Assembly: GCF_003112555.1 (NCBI RefSeq)
Contig: NZ_BEWB01000007.1
Span: forward strand, 1 to 64,000
Direction of reading: 5' to 3'
DNA: 64,000 bases
DNA from: Streptomyces coelicoflavus
GTDB taxonomy: Bacteria; Actinomycetota; Actinomycetes; Streptomycetales; Streptomycetaceae
Below, in pieces: positions 41,225-50,037 of this stretch. Each line of letters begins with the position of its first letter. Position 1 is the first letter of the stretch. The position numbers and the translations under genes are program-made. The notes under the pieces are model-generated. The model was not told where the DNA came from, did not search any database, and was given only the letters and a program-made list of their open reading frames with translations.

Positions 41225-42535
41225 TCACGCGGCCGCCGCCACCGCCCCCACCGCCGGTGTACGCAGCACCCGCCGCGCCGTGCCCAGGCTCGTCCCCAGC
41301 GTCGCCGCCGCCGACACCGCCACCATCGCCAGCCACACCCCGAGGAACTGGTCCGGCAGCACCGCGTCGGTGCGGACCACCGTGAACGGCACCACACCGG
41401 CCAGCGCCGCCACCGTGCCGAAGAACACCCCGGTCACCGTGAGGACGACACCCTCGGCGGCCACCACACCCAGCACCTGTCCCGGCGTCGCCCCCGCCAG
41501 CCGCTGTTGACCGAATTCACGCGAGCGGTACGTGGTCGCCGCGTACAGCGAGTTGACCAGCATCACGCACACGAACACCGCGATGATGCCGACCACCGTG
41601 AGGTTCAGCGTCTCCAGGTTTTTCGCGTCGACCGACTTCACCAGGCCCGAGGCCTTCACCGCGTCGCTCTCCACGGCCTGCATCGTCACCGTCGCCGTCG
41701 ACACGGCGGTGAACATGATCAACGACACCAGGATCCCGGCCAGCTGATCCGCCCGCCGGCGCAGGTTCCGCACCGCCAGCCATCCGCTCGCGCCGCTCAG
41801 CGGCAGCCCGGCGAGGACGCCCTTCAGCAGCCGCGGCGACAGCAGCGCGAAACCGACCGAGAGGAGGATCGCCCCGTAGGCCGGCGCCGCCATCAGCGCC
41901 TCGTCCGTCGCGGAGAACAGGAAGGTGGAGCAGGCTCCGAGGGCCCCGGTGACCAGTGCCGCATACGCCAGGAACCGCTTGGCCCCGGCCCGCTCCCGGC
42001 GGCCCCGCGTCACCCGCCGTACCGACAGGAACGCGGCGCCCGCGGCGGCCAGCAGGGTGATGTCCACGCCGCTCAGCAGGGCGACGGGCCCGAAGGAGTA
42101 GTCCACGGACCGCGCCACCTGGCCGCTGTCCTGGAACAGGTCGAGCAGCGCCCGTCCGCCGAGCATCGCCGGGCCGATCGCCAGCGCCGCGCCCACCAGG
42201 GCCACGGCCACCGCCTCACCCACGACCATCCGCTTGATCTGCGCCGGGGTCGCCCCCGAGCAGCGCAGCAGCTCCAGTTCGGCGGTGCGCTGACGCACGT
42301 TGACCGTCAGCGTCGAGGCCACCGCGAAGAACACCAGCAGGGTCCCGTAGCCGCCGACGACTCCCGCCGCCGTGCCCAGCGTCTCCGAGCTGACCGGGTC
42401 GACGCCGTCCTGCCCGGCGGTGTCGTGCATCGAGTTGAACGTCATGATGATCGCCGCCCCCAGGAAGGCGGACAGCAGCGTCGCGAGGAACCGTCCGGGA
42501 CGCCGCCGGATCGACCGCAGAGCCAGTACGAACAT
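41225..42535 (-). CDS. FtsX/MacB-type ABC transporter permease
   Basis: The 436-aa membrane protein has duplicated FtsX domains. An N-terminal helix (RFLATLLSAFLGAAIIMTF) is followed by helices at VVGGYGTLLVFFAVASTLTV, then a segment QRTAELELLRCSGATPAQIKR. A second copy follows with GIIAVFVCVMLVNSLYAATTY and SREFGQQRLAGATPGQVLGVV. The E-(L/F)-x-x-x-R-x-x-G-A-T-P motif in each half is the coupling helix for the ATPase. Such proteins export lipoproteins, peptides or antibiotics, or drive mechanical signalling. It follows its ATPase gene by 3 nt. Confidence 0.88.
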   Translation of the reverse strand: MFVLALRSIRRRPGRFLATLLSAFLGAAIIMTFNSMHDTAGQDGVDPVSSETLGTAAGVVGGYGTLLVFFAVASTLTVNVRQRTAELELLRCSGATPAQIKRMVVGEAVAVALVGAALAIGPAMLGGRALLDLFQDSGQVARSVDYSFGPVALLSGVDITLLAAAGAAFLSVRRVTRGRRERAGAKRFLAYAALVTGALGACSTFLFSATDEALMAAPAYGAILLSVGFALLSPRLLKGVLAGLPLSGASGWLAVRNLRRRADQLAGILVSLIMFTAVSTATVTMQAVESDAVKASGLVKSVDAKNLETLNLTVVGIIAVFVCVMLVNSLYAATTYRSREFGQQRLAGATPGQVLGVVAAEGVVLTVTGVFFGTVAALAGVVPFTVVRTDAVLPDQFLGVWLAMVAVSAAATLGTSLGTARRVLRTPAVGAVAAAA

Positions 42536-42538
42536 CGC

Positions 42539-43324
42539 TCACACCCCCGCCGGCACGTCGTCGCCCAGGTGCGCGAGGCGCTCCGCCACCGCGTCCGGGG
42601 TCGGCGCGTCCATCCGCCCCGCCGGCCGGCCGTCGGCGAGGAAGACCACGGAGTCCGCGTACGAGGCGGCGAGCGGGTCGTGCGTCACCATCACCACGGT
42701 CCGCCCGTGCACCCGCACCGCCTCCTGGAGCAGCAGCAGCACCTGCCGGGCGCTGCGCGTGTCCAGGGCGCCCGTCGGCTCGTCCGCGAAGATCACCCGC
42801 GGCTCGGTGACCAGGGCCCGCGCGATCGCCACCCGCTGCCGCTGACCGCCGGAGAGCTGGTCGGGGCGGTGGCCGAGGCGGTCCCCGAGGCCGACCGACG
42901 TCAGGATCTCCCGCGCCCGCCTCCGGTCGACGCGCCGCCCGGCCAGCTTGAGCGGCAGCACCGTGTTCTGCGCGACGGTCAGCGTCTCCAGCAGGTTGTA
43001 CTGCTGGAACACGAAACCGACCCGGCCGCGCCGGAACTTCGTCAGCTCCGCCTCGCCGCCCCCCGTCAGCTCCTTGCCGTCCACGCACACGATGCCGCTG
43101 TCCGGCCGGTCGAGTCCCGCCGCGCACTGGAGCAGCGTGGACTTGCCCGACCCCGACGGCCCCATGATCGCGGTGAACGTGCCGCGTCCCAGGCTCAGCG
43201 TCACACCGTCCAGAGCGGTCACGGCGTTCTCCGCCGAGCCGTACGTCCGGGTCACCTTGACGAGCCGGAGGGCCTCGGGGGCGGGGCCCGGGTCGTGGGT
43301 GCCTCGTGCGCCGGAGCGAAACAT
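42539..43324 (-). CDS. MacB/LolD-type ABC transporter ATPase
   Basis: The 261-aa ATPase has Walker A MGPSGSGKSTLL, Q-loop VFQQYNLLETLT, signature QLSGGQRQRVAIARAL, Walker B VIFADEPTGALD and H-loop VMVTHDPLAASYAD. It pairs with the permease just downstream. Three in-frame starts lie close together (43333 GTG, 43330 ATG, 43324 ATG). I chose 43324 because GGAAGG is then 8 nt upstream. No two-component system is adjacent, so this is not an obvious BceAB-type resistance module; the substrate is unknown. Confidence 0.9.
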   Translation of the reverse strand: MFRSGARGTHDPGPAPEALRLVKVTRTYGSAENAVTALDGVTLSLGRGTFTAIMGPSGSGKSTLLQCAAGLDRPDSGIVCVDGKELTGGGEAELTKFRRGRVGFVFQQYNLLETLTVAQNTVLPLKLAGRRVDRRRAREILTSVGLGDRLGHRPDQLSGGQRQRVAIARALVTEPRVIFADEPTGALDTRSARQVLLLLQEAVRVHGRTVVMVTHDPLAASYADSVVFLADGRPAGRMDAPTPDAVAERLAHLGDDVPAGV

Positions 43325-43450
43325 GGTCATCACCTTCCGTGCGGCCCGCCCGGTGCGGTGCCTCGTGGAAGACGCTACGGAGACCGGGGCCGGACCACAC
43401 TGGGCGCAGGGCCCGTATCCGGGGGTGTACTCAGCGACACCCCGGCCGCG

Positions 43451-44098
43451 CTACGAGCCGCTCAGCAGCACCACCTCCAGGGTGCGCGGACCGTGCACCC
43501 CCTCGACCCGGTCCAGCTCGATGTCACTGGTCGCGGACGGACCGGAGATCCACGTCAACGGCCGGGCCGGGTCCAGGCGCTCGAGCGCCTGCGGGACCGA
43601 GGCGACCACCTGGTCCGGCACCCGTACGACACAGATGTGGTGGTCCGGCACCAGGGTGATGCGGCGGCGGCCCTGGTCGGGGGAGCCGTCCAGGACGATG
43701 GTGCCGGTCTCGGCGACGGCCACGGCGCAGCCGGTGACCACGCTGTCGACCCGGTCGAGTTCCGGCGGGGTGCTCGCCGCACGGTCCTGGACGCGGGTCG
43801 CGTCGACCGCCTTCAGCCAGTTCGGCGGCAGCCCCGGGGGCACCGCCACGCTCTGCGAGCCGTGTGCCGCCAGAAGCCGCGTCAGCAGTTCGGGCAACTG
43901 CCCGTCCGCGCACCGGTGCACGATCGCCCGGTAGTCCGCCAGGTTCTCGGCGAGGAGATCCACCGTCTCCGGGACGGAACGCCGCCCGTGCTCGCGCAGA
44001 TAGTCCCGGGCGACGGCCTCCTCGTAGGGCCGCGCGTCGCCCGGCACGTCCGCCAGCGCCCGCCGCACCCGGCCCAGGACGCGTTCCCTGCTGCTCAC
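43451..44098 (-). CDS. lutC: Lactate utilization protein LutC
   Basis: The 215-aa LUD-domain protein is the third subunit of the LutABC L-lactate oxidase system. Visible family blocks are VAVAETGTIVLDGSPDQGRRRITLVPDHHICVV and TWISGPSATSDIELDRVEGVHGPRTLEVVLL. GTG 44098 overlaps the lutB stop by 4 nt. It is last in the leftward rhamnose-lactate gene series. No Fe-S cysteine pairs are present, as expected for LutC. Confidence 0.9.
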   Translation of the reverse strand: MSSRERVLGRVRRALADVPGDARPYEEAVARDYLREHGRRSVPETVDLLAENLADYRAIVHRCADGQLPELLTRLLAAHGSQSVAVPPGLPPNWLKAVDATRVQDRAASTPPELDRVDSVVTGCAVAVAETGTIVLDGSPDQGRRRITLVPDHHICVVRVPDQVVASVPQALERLDPARPLTWISGPSATSDIELDRVEGVHGPRTLEVVLLSGS

Positions 44099-45573
44099 TT
44101 CGCTCCGCCCTTTCCGCCGTGCGTGCGCTGCCACCAGTCCCGGAACGGCTCCGCGGGCACCGCCGGCAGGTCCCGGCTGCCGCTCCACGCCCGGCCGGGG
44201 CCCGGCAGGGTGCGCGGATGCAGACGCCGGGTGCGCGAGGCCAGCCGCTGTCCGGTCCGCAGCGCGCCCGGGTGGGTGAACGCCCACTGCGCCGCCCGCA
44301 TCGCCGCCCGCTCGGCCGCGTGCCCCCTGGCGGGCTTCAGGACGACCCGGTTGCCGTCGCGGACCGCGGGCCCGCCCTGCACCACCCGCTCCCGCAGGTG
44401 CACCAGCACCTCGGGGATGTCGATGGCGACCGGGCACACCTCGTAGCAGGCCCCGCACAGCGAGGACGCGTACGGCAGCGACGCGTCGATCTCGCTGCCG
44501 GTGCCCCGCAGTTGCGGGCTGAGGATGGCGCCGATCGGACCCGGGTACACCGAACCGTAGGCATGGCCGCCGGCCCGCTCGTACACCGGGCAGACGTTCA
44601 GGCAGGCCGAGCAGCGGATGCAGCGCAGCGCCTGGCGGCCGACCTCGTCGGCGAGGGTGTCGGTGCGGCCGTTGTCCAGCAGGACCAGGTGGAAGGCGCG
44701 CGGACCGTCCTCGTCGGTGGTCCCGGTCCACATCGACGTGTACGGGTTCATGCGCTCGGCCGTCGAGGAACGGGGGAGGGTCTGCAGGAACACCTCCAGG
44801 TCCTGCCACCGCGGCACGATCTTCTCGATGCCGACGACCGAGATCAGCGTCTCGGGCAGGGTCAGGCACATCCGCCCGTTGCCCTCGGACTCCACCACCA
44901 CCAGCGTGCCGGTCTCGGCGACCACGAAGTTGGCGCCGGAGACACCGACCTTCGCCCGCAGGAACTTCTCCCGCAGGTGCAGGCGGGCCGCCTCCGCGAG
45001 TTCGGCGGGCGTGTCGGTCAGTCCCTCGGGTGCCGGACGGCCCCACTCGCTCATCTCGGAGCGGAAGATGTCCCGGATCTCACCCCGGTTGCGGTGGATG
45101 GCCGGGACCAGGATGTGCGAGGGCCGGTCCTTGCCCAACTGCACGATCAGCTCGGCGAGATCGGTCTCGTAGGCGTGGATGCCCCGGGCCTCCAGCGCCT
45201 CGTTGAGGGCGATCTCCTGCGTCGCCATCGACTTGACCTTGACGACCTCCGACTCGCCGGTCTCCTCGACCAGCCGGGCGACGATCTCGTTGGCCTCGTC
45301 CGCGTCGGCGGCCCAGTGCACGGTCCCGCCCGCGGCCGTGACCGTCTCCTCCACCTGCACCAGGTACCGGTCGAGGTGGCGCAGTGTGTGGTCCTTGATC
45401 TGCTTTCCGGCCTCGCGCAGCGCCGCCCAGTCGTCCAGTTCGGCGACGGCGCGGGCCCGCTTGTCCCGGATGGTGCGGGTGGCATGGCGCAGATTGGAGC
45501 GCAGCGTCCTGTCGCCCACGGCCTCCCGTGCCGCGACGGGAAAGGCCGGCATTCCCACGAACGTCCCGCTCAT
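44095..45573 (-). CDS. lutB: Lactate utilization iron-sulfur protein LutB
   Basis: The 492-aa cytoplasmic protein starts with a LUD domain (VVKVKSMATQEIALNEALE, GVSGANFVVAETGTLVVVESEGN) and continues to two [4Fe-4S] motifs: CIRCSACLNVCPVYE and CGACYEVCPVAIDIPE. It transfers electrons from lactate together with LutA and LutC. The start ATG overlaps the lutA stop and the stop overlaps the lutC start, so the three subunits are made together. The length matches LutB proteins (about 475-500 aa). Confidence 0.93.
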   Translation of the reverse strand: MSGTFVGMPAFPVAAREAVGDRTLRSNLRHATRTIRDKRARAVAELDDWAALREAGKQIKDHTLRHLDRYLVQVEETVTAAGGTVHWAADADEANEIVARLVEETGESEVVKVKSMATQEIALNEALEARGIHAYETDLAELIVQLGKDRPSHILVPAIHRNRGEIRDIFRSEMSEWGRPAPEGLTDTPAELAEAARLHLREKFLRAKVGVSGANFVVAETGTLVVVESEGNGRMCLTLPETLISVVGIEKIVPRWQDLEVFLQTLPRSSTAERMNPYTSMWTGTTDEDGPRAFHLVLLDNGRTDTLADEVGRQALRCIRCSACLNVCPVYERAGGHAYGSVYPGPIGAILSPQLRGTGSEIDASLPYASSLCGACYEVCPVAIDIPEVLVHLRERVVQGGPAVRDGNRVVLKPARGHAAERAAMRAAQWAFTHPGALRTGQRLASRTRRLHPRTLPGPGRAWSGSRDLPAVPAEPFRDWWQRTHGGKGGAK

Positions 45574-46325
45574 ACGGCCTCCTCCTCCCGGGTGCTTGCC
45601 AGGATCTCCGCGATGTGCACCGGACGCATGCCCGTGCGCAGCCGCGCCATGGTCCCGCCGATGTGCATCAGGCAGGAGTTGTCGGCGGCGCACAGCACGT
45701 CCGCGCCGGTCGACTCGGCGTTGCGGACCTTGTCCGCGCCCATCGCCGCCGACACGTCGGGGTTCTTCACGGCGAAGGTGCCGCCGAAGCCGCAGCACTC
45801 CTCGGCGCCCGGCAGCGCCACCAGTTCCAGCCCCTTCACCGCCTCCAGCAGCCGCCGGGGCCGGTCGCCCAGGCCCAGGCTGCGCAGGCCGTGACAGGTC
45901 GGGTGGTACGTCACCGTGTGCGGGTAGTACGCCCCCACGTCGGTCACCCCCAGCACGTCCACGAGGAACTCCGTCAGCTCGTACGTCTTCGGCACCACCG
46001 GCGCCAGCGTGGCCGCGAGCGTGTCCCCGCGCCCCTCCGCGCGCGCCCGCTCGCCCATCCTCGGATACAGCTCCCGCACCATCGCGCCGCACGAACCCGA
46101 GGGCGTCACGATCGCGTCGTAGCCCGCGAACACGTCGGCGAAGCGGCGGGCCAGCGGCTCGGCCTCGTGCCGGTAACCGGTGTTGTAGTGGGCCTGACCG
46201 CAACAGGTCTGGGCCATGGGGAAGTCGACGTCGACGCCCAGCCGGGTCAGCAGCTTCACCACGGCCCTGCCGGTGTCCGGATAGAGCGTGTCGTTGACGC
46301 AGGTCAGGAACAGGGCGACACGCAT
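45570..46325 (-). CDS. lutA: Lactate utilization protein LutA (CCG domain)
   Basis: The 251-aa protein has two Cys-rich CCG domains: QTCCGQAHYNTGYRHEA and EECCGFGGTFAVKNP, each with the companion single Cys (LFLTCVND; YHPTCHGLRSLG). These bind Fe-S clusters in the LutABC L-lactate oxidation complex. ATG 46325 has GAGGAG 5 nt upstream. It lies 79 nt after rhaB; rhamnose breakdown yields L-lactaldehyde and then lactate, so its placement makes metabolic sense. Confidence 0.93.
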   Translation of the reverse strand: MRVALFLTCVNDTLYPDTGRAVVKLLTRLGVDVDFPMAQTCCGQAHYNTGYRHEAEPLARRFADVFAGYDAIVTPSGSCGAMVRELYPRMGERARAEGRGDTLAATLAPVVPKTYELTEFLVDVLGVTDVGAYYPHTVTYHPTCHGLRSLGLGDRPRRLLEAVKGLELVALPGAEECCGFGGTFAVKNPDVSAAMGADKVRNAESTGADVLCAADNSCLMHIGGTMARLRTGMRPVHIAEILASTREEEAV

Positions 46326-46404
46326 CGCGGCTCCTCGTGTCCGATCGTCGGGCGCATGCCCAGAGCAGGGTAGTCGTCGGGGTGGAGGGTGGGGGAGACC
46401 CGGT

Positions 46405-47859
46405 TCACCGGTCGGCGAGTCGGGCTTCGGCCGCCCGCCAGCGCGCCGTGTCGCCGCGCGGTTCGTAGCGGGTCAACGACTGGGTGCGCGCCAGCAGTCG
46501 GCGCATCCCGGCGAGGTCGCCGACCAGCCCGTGGGCGCGGGCCTGCACGAGGACGTTGCCGAGCGCGGCGGCCTCCGCCGGCCCCGCCACCACCGGCAGC
46601 CCGCAGGCGTCGGCGGTCAGCTGGCACAGCAGCGCGTTGCGGGTGCCGCCGCCGACCACGTGCACGACGTCGACCGGATGCCCGGCGAGCCGCTGCGCCT
46701 CCTCGACGGCCGCGCGGTGGGCCAGCGCCAGCGAGTCGAGGATGCACCGGGTCACCTCGGCGGGAGTTTCGGGCACCGGCTGCCCCGAGGCGCGGCACGC
46801 CTCGGCGATCCGCTCCGGCATCCGCCCCGGCGCCAGGAACGCCGCGTCACCCGCGTCCACCACCGACCGCAGCTCCGGAACACGCGCCGCCGCGAGCAGC
46901 AGCTCACCCAGATCCGGGTCGCCCCAGGCCCGTACGCACTCCTGGAGCAGCCACAGACCCATGATGTTGCGCAGGTAGCGGACCGTGCCGTCCAGCCCCA
47001 GCTCGTTGGTGAAGTTGGCGGCCCGGCTCTCCTCCGTCAGCACGGGAGCGGTCAGTTCGAGACCGGCCAGCGACCAGGTGCCGGTGCAGATGTACGCGAA
47101 CCGCTCGTCCGAGGCCGGTACGGCGGCCACCGCCGAGGCGGTGTCGTGCGAAGCGACCGCCGTCACCGGCACGGGCCCCGCCAGCCCCGTCTCCTCCAGC
47201 ACCTGCGGCCGCAGCAGCCCCGCCGCGTCACCGGGCCGGCGCAGCGGCGCGAACAGGCCGAGGTCGATCCCCAGCCGGTCCGCCACCTCCCGCGACCAGT
47301 CCCGGGTGCGGGGGTCGATCAGCTGGGTGGTGGAGGCGTTGGTCAGCTCCGTGCCCTGCTCACCGGTCAGCCAGTAGGTCAGCAGGTCGGGGACGAGCAA
47401 CAGCCGCCGGGCCGCCGCGAACTGGGCCGTGCCCCGGGCCGCGACCAGCTGGTACAGGGTGTTGAAGGGCGCGTACTGCAACCCCGTCGCCGCGTACAGC
47501 TCCCCGGCGGGCAGCGAGGCCCACACCTGCTCCGCGACCCCCTCCGTGCGGGCGTCGCGGTAGTGCACGGGGTTGCCGAGCAGCGCCCAGTCCGCGTCCA
47601 GCAGTCCGTGGTCGACGGCCCAGCCGTCCACACCGACCGAGTCCACCGGACCCGCCGCCCGCAGCCCGTCCAGCACACCGGCGTACAGCGCGAGGACGTC
47701 CCAGCGCAGCCCCTCGGGCGTACGGACCGGCCGGTTGGGGAAGCGGTGCGCCTCCGTCAGTTCCAGCCGGTCGGCGCCCACGCGGCCGACCATGACGCGC
47801 CCGCTGGACGCGCCGAGGTCGACCGCGGCGTACGCCTTGGCGCCGATGGCGGTGCTCAT
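46405..47859 (-). CDS. rhaB: L-rhamnulokinase
   Basis: The 484-aa FGGY kinase phosphorylates L-rhamnulose to rhamnulose 1-phosphate. AAVDLGASSGRVMVGRV is the first phosphate-binding motif with the RhaB-typical Gly-Ala-Ser-Ser-Gly-Arg. FNTLYQLVAA, NASTTQLIDPRTRDW and VASHDTASAVAAVPA are characteristic of rhamnulokinases, and VHVVGGGTRNALLCQL is the C-terminal nucleotide loop. ATG 47859 overlaps the stop of the aldolase-dehydrogenase gene (ATGA). Confidence 0.93.
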   Translation of the reverse strand: MSTAIGAKAYAAVDLGASSGRVMVGRVGADRLELTEAHRFPNRPVRTPEGLRWDVLALYAGVLDGLRAAGPVDSVGVDGWAVDHGLLDADWALLGNPVHYRDARTEGVAEQVWASLPAGELYAATGLQYAPFNTLYQLVAARGTAQFAAARRLLLVPDLLTYWLTGEQGTELTNASTTQLIDPRTRDWSREVADRLGIDLGLFAPLRRPGDAAGLLRPQVLEETGLAGPVPVTAVASHDTASAVAAVPASDERFAYICTGTWSLAGLELTAPVLTEESRAANFTNELGLDGTVRYLRNIMGLWLLQECVRAWGDPDLGELLLAAARVPELRSVVDAGDAAFLAPGRMPERIAEACRASGQPVPETPAEVTRCILDSLALAHRAAVEEAQRLAGHPVDVVHVVGGGTRNALLCQLTADACGLPVVAGPAEAAALGNVLVQARAHGLVGDLAGMRRLLARTQSLTRYEPRGDTARWRAAEARLADR

Positions 47860-49895
47860 CGCAGGAACGCCGCGGCGACGCCGGCGTCGACCGGTACGTG
47901 CAGGCCGGTGGTGTGCGTCAGGTCGCCGCCGGTCAGCGCGAACACCGCGTTGGCGACGTGCTCGGGCAGTACCTCGCGCTTGAGCAGCGTCCGCTGCGCG
48001 TAGAACTCGCCCAGCTTCTCCTCCGGCACGCCGTACACGGCCGCGCGCTGGGCGCCCCAGCCGCCCGCGAAGATCCCGGAACCCCGCACCACGCCGTCGG
48101 GGTTGACGCCGTTGACCCGGATGCCGTGCTCGCCCAGCTCGGCGGCGAGCAGGCGCACCTGGTGGGCCTGGTCGGCCTTGGTGGCGGAGTAGGCGATGTT
48201 GTTCGGGCCGGCGAACACGGCGTTCTTCGACGCGATGTAGACGATGTCGCCACCCAGCTCCTGCGCGGTCATCACCCGGGCCGCCTCGCGCGAGACGAGG
48301 AAGGAGCCGCGGGCCATGATGTCGTGCTGGAGGTCCCAGTCCTTCGCGGTGGTCTCCAGCAGCGGCTTGGAGATGGAGATCCCCGCGTTGTTGACCACCA
48401 GGTCCACCCCGCCGAAGGCGAGCACGGCGGCGCTGAACGCCTCGGCGATCTGCTCCTCGGAGGTGACGTCGACACTCACGGCGACGGCCTTGTCGTCCCC
48501 GCCCAGCTCCTCGGCGACCGCCGCCGCGTTCTCGGCGTTCAGGTCGGCCACGACCACACAGGCGCCCTCGTCGACCAGTCGCCGCGCGATCGCCTTCCCG
48601 ATCCCGCTGCCCGCGCCGGTCACGAGCGCGACACGGGTGGCCAGCGGCTTGGGCTTCGGCATCCGCCGGAGCTTGGCCTCCTCCAGCGCCCAGTACTCGA
48701 TGCGGAACTTCTCCGACTCCTCGATCGGCGCGTACGTCGACACCGCCTCGGCCCCGCGCATCACGTTGATCGCGTTGACGTAGAACTCGCCGGCCACCCG
48801 GGCGGTCTGCTTGTCCTTGCCGAAGCTGAACATGCCGACCCCCGGCACCAGCACGATCGCCGGGTCGGCGCCGCGCAGGGCGGGGGAGTCCGGCTCCGCG
48901 TGCCGCTCGTAGTAGGCGGCGTACTCCTCGCGGTAGGCCGCGTGCAGTTCCTTGAGCCGGGCGACCGCCTCTTCCAGCGGTGCGGACGGCGCCACATCCA
49001 GGACCAGCGGCCGCACCTTCGTCCGCAGGAAGTGGTCCGGGCAGGAGGTGCCGAGCGCGGCGAGTCGCGGGTGCTCGGCGCGCGCGAGGAAGTCGAGCAC
49101 CACGTCCGCGTCGGTGAAGTGCCCGACCTGCGGCCGGTCCCGGGAGGCCAGCCCGCGCACGTACGGCGCCAGCGCGGCCGCCCGTTCCCGCCGCTCGGCC
49201 TCGGGCAGCGCCTCGTACCCCTCGATCACCGCACCGAAGGGCTCCGCCTTCCCGCGCTCGGCCAGGAAGGCCTCGGCGGTGCGGATGATGTGCAGGGAGT
49301 TGCGCTCGCACTCCTCGGAGGTGTCGCCCCACGCGGTGATGCCGTGCCCGCCGAGCACACAGCCGATGGCCCGCGGGTTGTCCTCCTTGACCGCCGCGAT
49401 GTCCAGCCCGAGCTGGAAACCGGGCCGCCGCCACGGCACCCACACCACGGTGTCGCCGAAGCACTCGGCGGTCAGCTTCTCGCCGTCCGCCGCGCAGGCC
49501 AGGGCGATCCCGGAGTCGGGGTGGAGGTGGTCTACGTGCTCGGCCCCGACGAGCCCGTGCATCGCCGTGTCGATCGAGGGCGCGGCGCCGCCCTTGCCGT
49601 GCAGGCAGTAGTCGAAGGCGGCGACCATCTCGTCCTCGCGCTCGACGCCCGGGTAAACGTCCTTGAGCGCCCGCATCCGGTCCAGCCGCAGCACGGCGAG
49701 CCCGCCCTCGGTGAGCGTCCCGAGGTCCCCGCCGGACCCCTTGACCCACATCAGCTCCACCTCACCCCCGGTGACGGGATCGGTCCCGGTGCCCTTGGCG
49801 GAGGCGTTGCCGCCGGCGTAGTTGGTGTTGCGCGGATCGGCACCGAGCCGATGGGAACGGGCGAGGAGGGCGGCGGCTGAGGGGTGGGTACCCAT
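47856..49895 (-). CDS. rhaD: Bifunctional rhamnulose-1-P aldolase/lactaldehyde dehydrogenase
   Basis: The 679-aa fusion has a class II aldolase/adducin domain from the N-terminus to about residue 400: NTNYAGGNASAKG, VKGSGGDLGTL, metal-ligand region DHLHPDSGIALA, LGGHGITAWGDT. A short-chain dehydrogenase domain follows, with VALVTGAGSGIGKAIARRLV, VVNNAGIS and YSATKADQAHQVR (Tyr/Lys catalytic pair). The aldolase cuts rhamnulose 1-phosphate to dihydroxyacetone phosphate and L-lactaldehyde; the dehydrogenase oxidises the latter to lactate, as in known RhaEW-type fusions. AAGGA lies 10 nt before ATG 49895. A dispersed repeat fills the 142-nt gap to rhaI. Confidence 0.93.
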   Translation of the reverse strand: MGTHPSAAALLARSHRLGADPRNTNYAGGNASAKGTGTDPVTGGEVELMWVKGSGGDLGTLTEGGLAVLRLDRMRALKDVYPGVEREDEMVAAFDYCLHGKGGAAPSIDTAMHGLVGAEHVDHLHPDSGIALACAADGEKLTAECFGDTVVWVPWRRPGFQLGLDIAAVKEDNPRAIGCVLGGHGITAWGDTSEECERNSLHIIRTAEAFLAERGKAEPFGAVIEGYEALPEAERRERAAALAPYVRGLASRDRPQVGHFTDADVVLDFLARAEHPRLAALGTSCPDHFLRTKVRPLVLDVAPSAPLEEAVARLKELHAAYREEYAAYYERHAEPDSPALRGADPAIVLVPGVGMFSFGKDKQTARVAGEFYVNAINVMRGAEAVSTYAPIEESEKFRIEYWALEEAKLRRMPKPKPLATRVALVTGAGSGIGKAIARRLVDEGACVVVADLNAENAAAVAEELGGDDKAVAVSVDVTSEEQIAEAFSAAVLAFGGVDLVVNNAGISISKPLLETTAKDWDLQHDIMARGSFLVSREAARVMTAQELGGDIVYIASKNAVFAGPNNIAYSATKADQAHQVRLLAAELGEHGIRVNGVNPDGVVRGSGIFAGGWGAQRAAVYGVPEEKLGEFYAQRTLLKREVLPEHVANAVFALTGGDLTHTTGLHVPVDAGVAAAFLR

Positions 49896-49930
49896 GTCTG
49901 GCAGTCCTTTTCAACGAGGGCGGAGAGCAG

Positions 49931-50012
49931 AGCCCCGGCAAGGGGCGCGGGGCTGTATCTATTTGCGGCTCTGCCGCGCGGGCGCGACCAGCCACATACG
50001 GCCCGCAGCCCG
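49931..50012. repeat. Dispersed Streptomyces-type intergenic repeat
   Basis: The segment reading AGCCCCGGCAAGGGGCGCGG, then GGCTGT, TTGCGGCTCTGCCGCGCGGG, CGCGACCAGCCAC and a CCCGCAGCC end matches, from memory, a short element found between many Streptomyces genes. GCGGCTCTGCCGC within it is a small hairpin. It sits in the only sizeable gap of the rhaI-rhaD-rhaB series. Confidence 0.65.
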
Positions 50013-50037
50013 CGAACGACAGAAACCCGGCAGACGC

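Noticed and set aside
41507..44446. 979-codon plus-strand frame over the ABC and lut genes
   Set aside because: It runs antisense to three firm genes, with an Arg/Gln/His-rich translation of shadow type.
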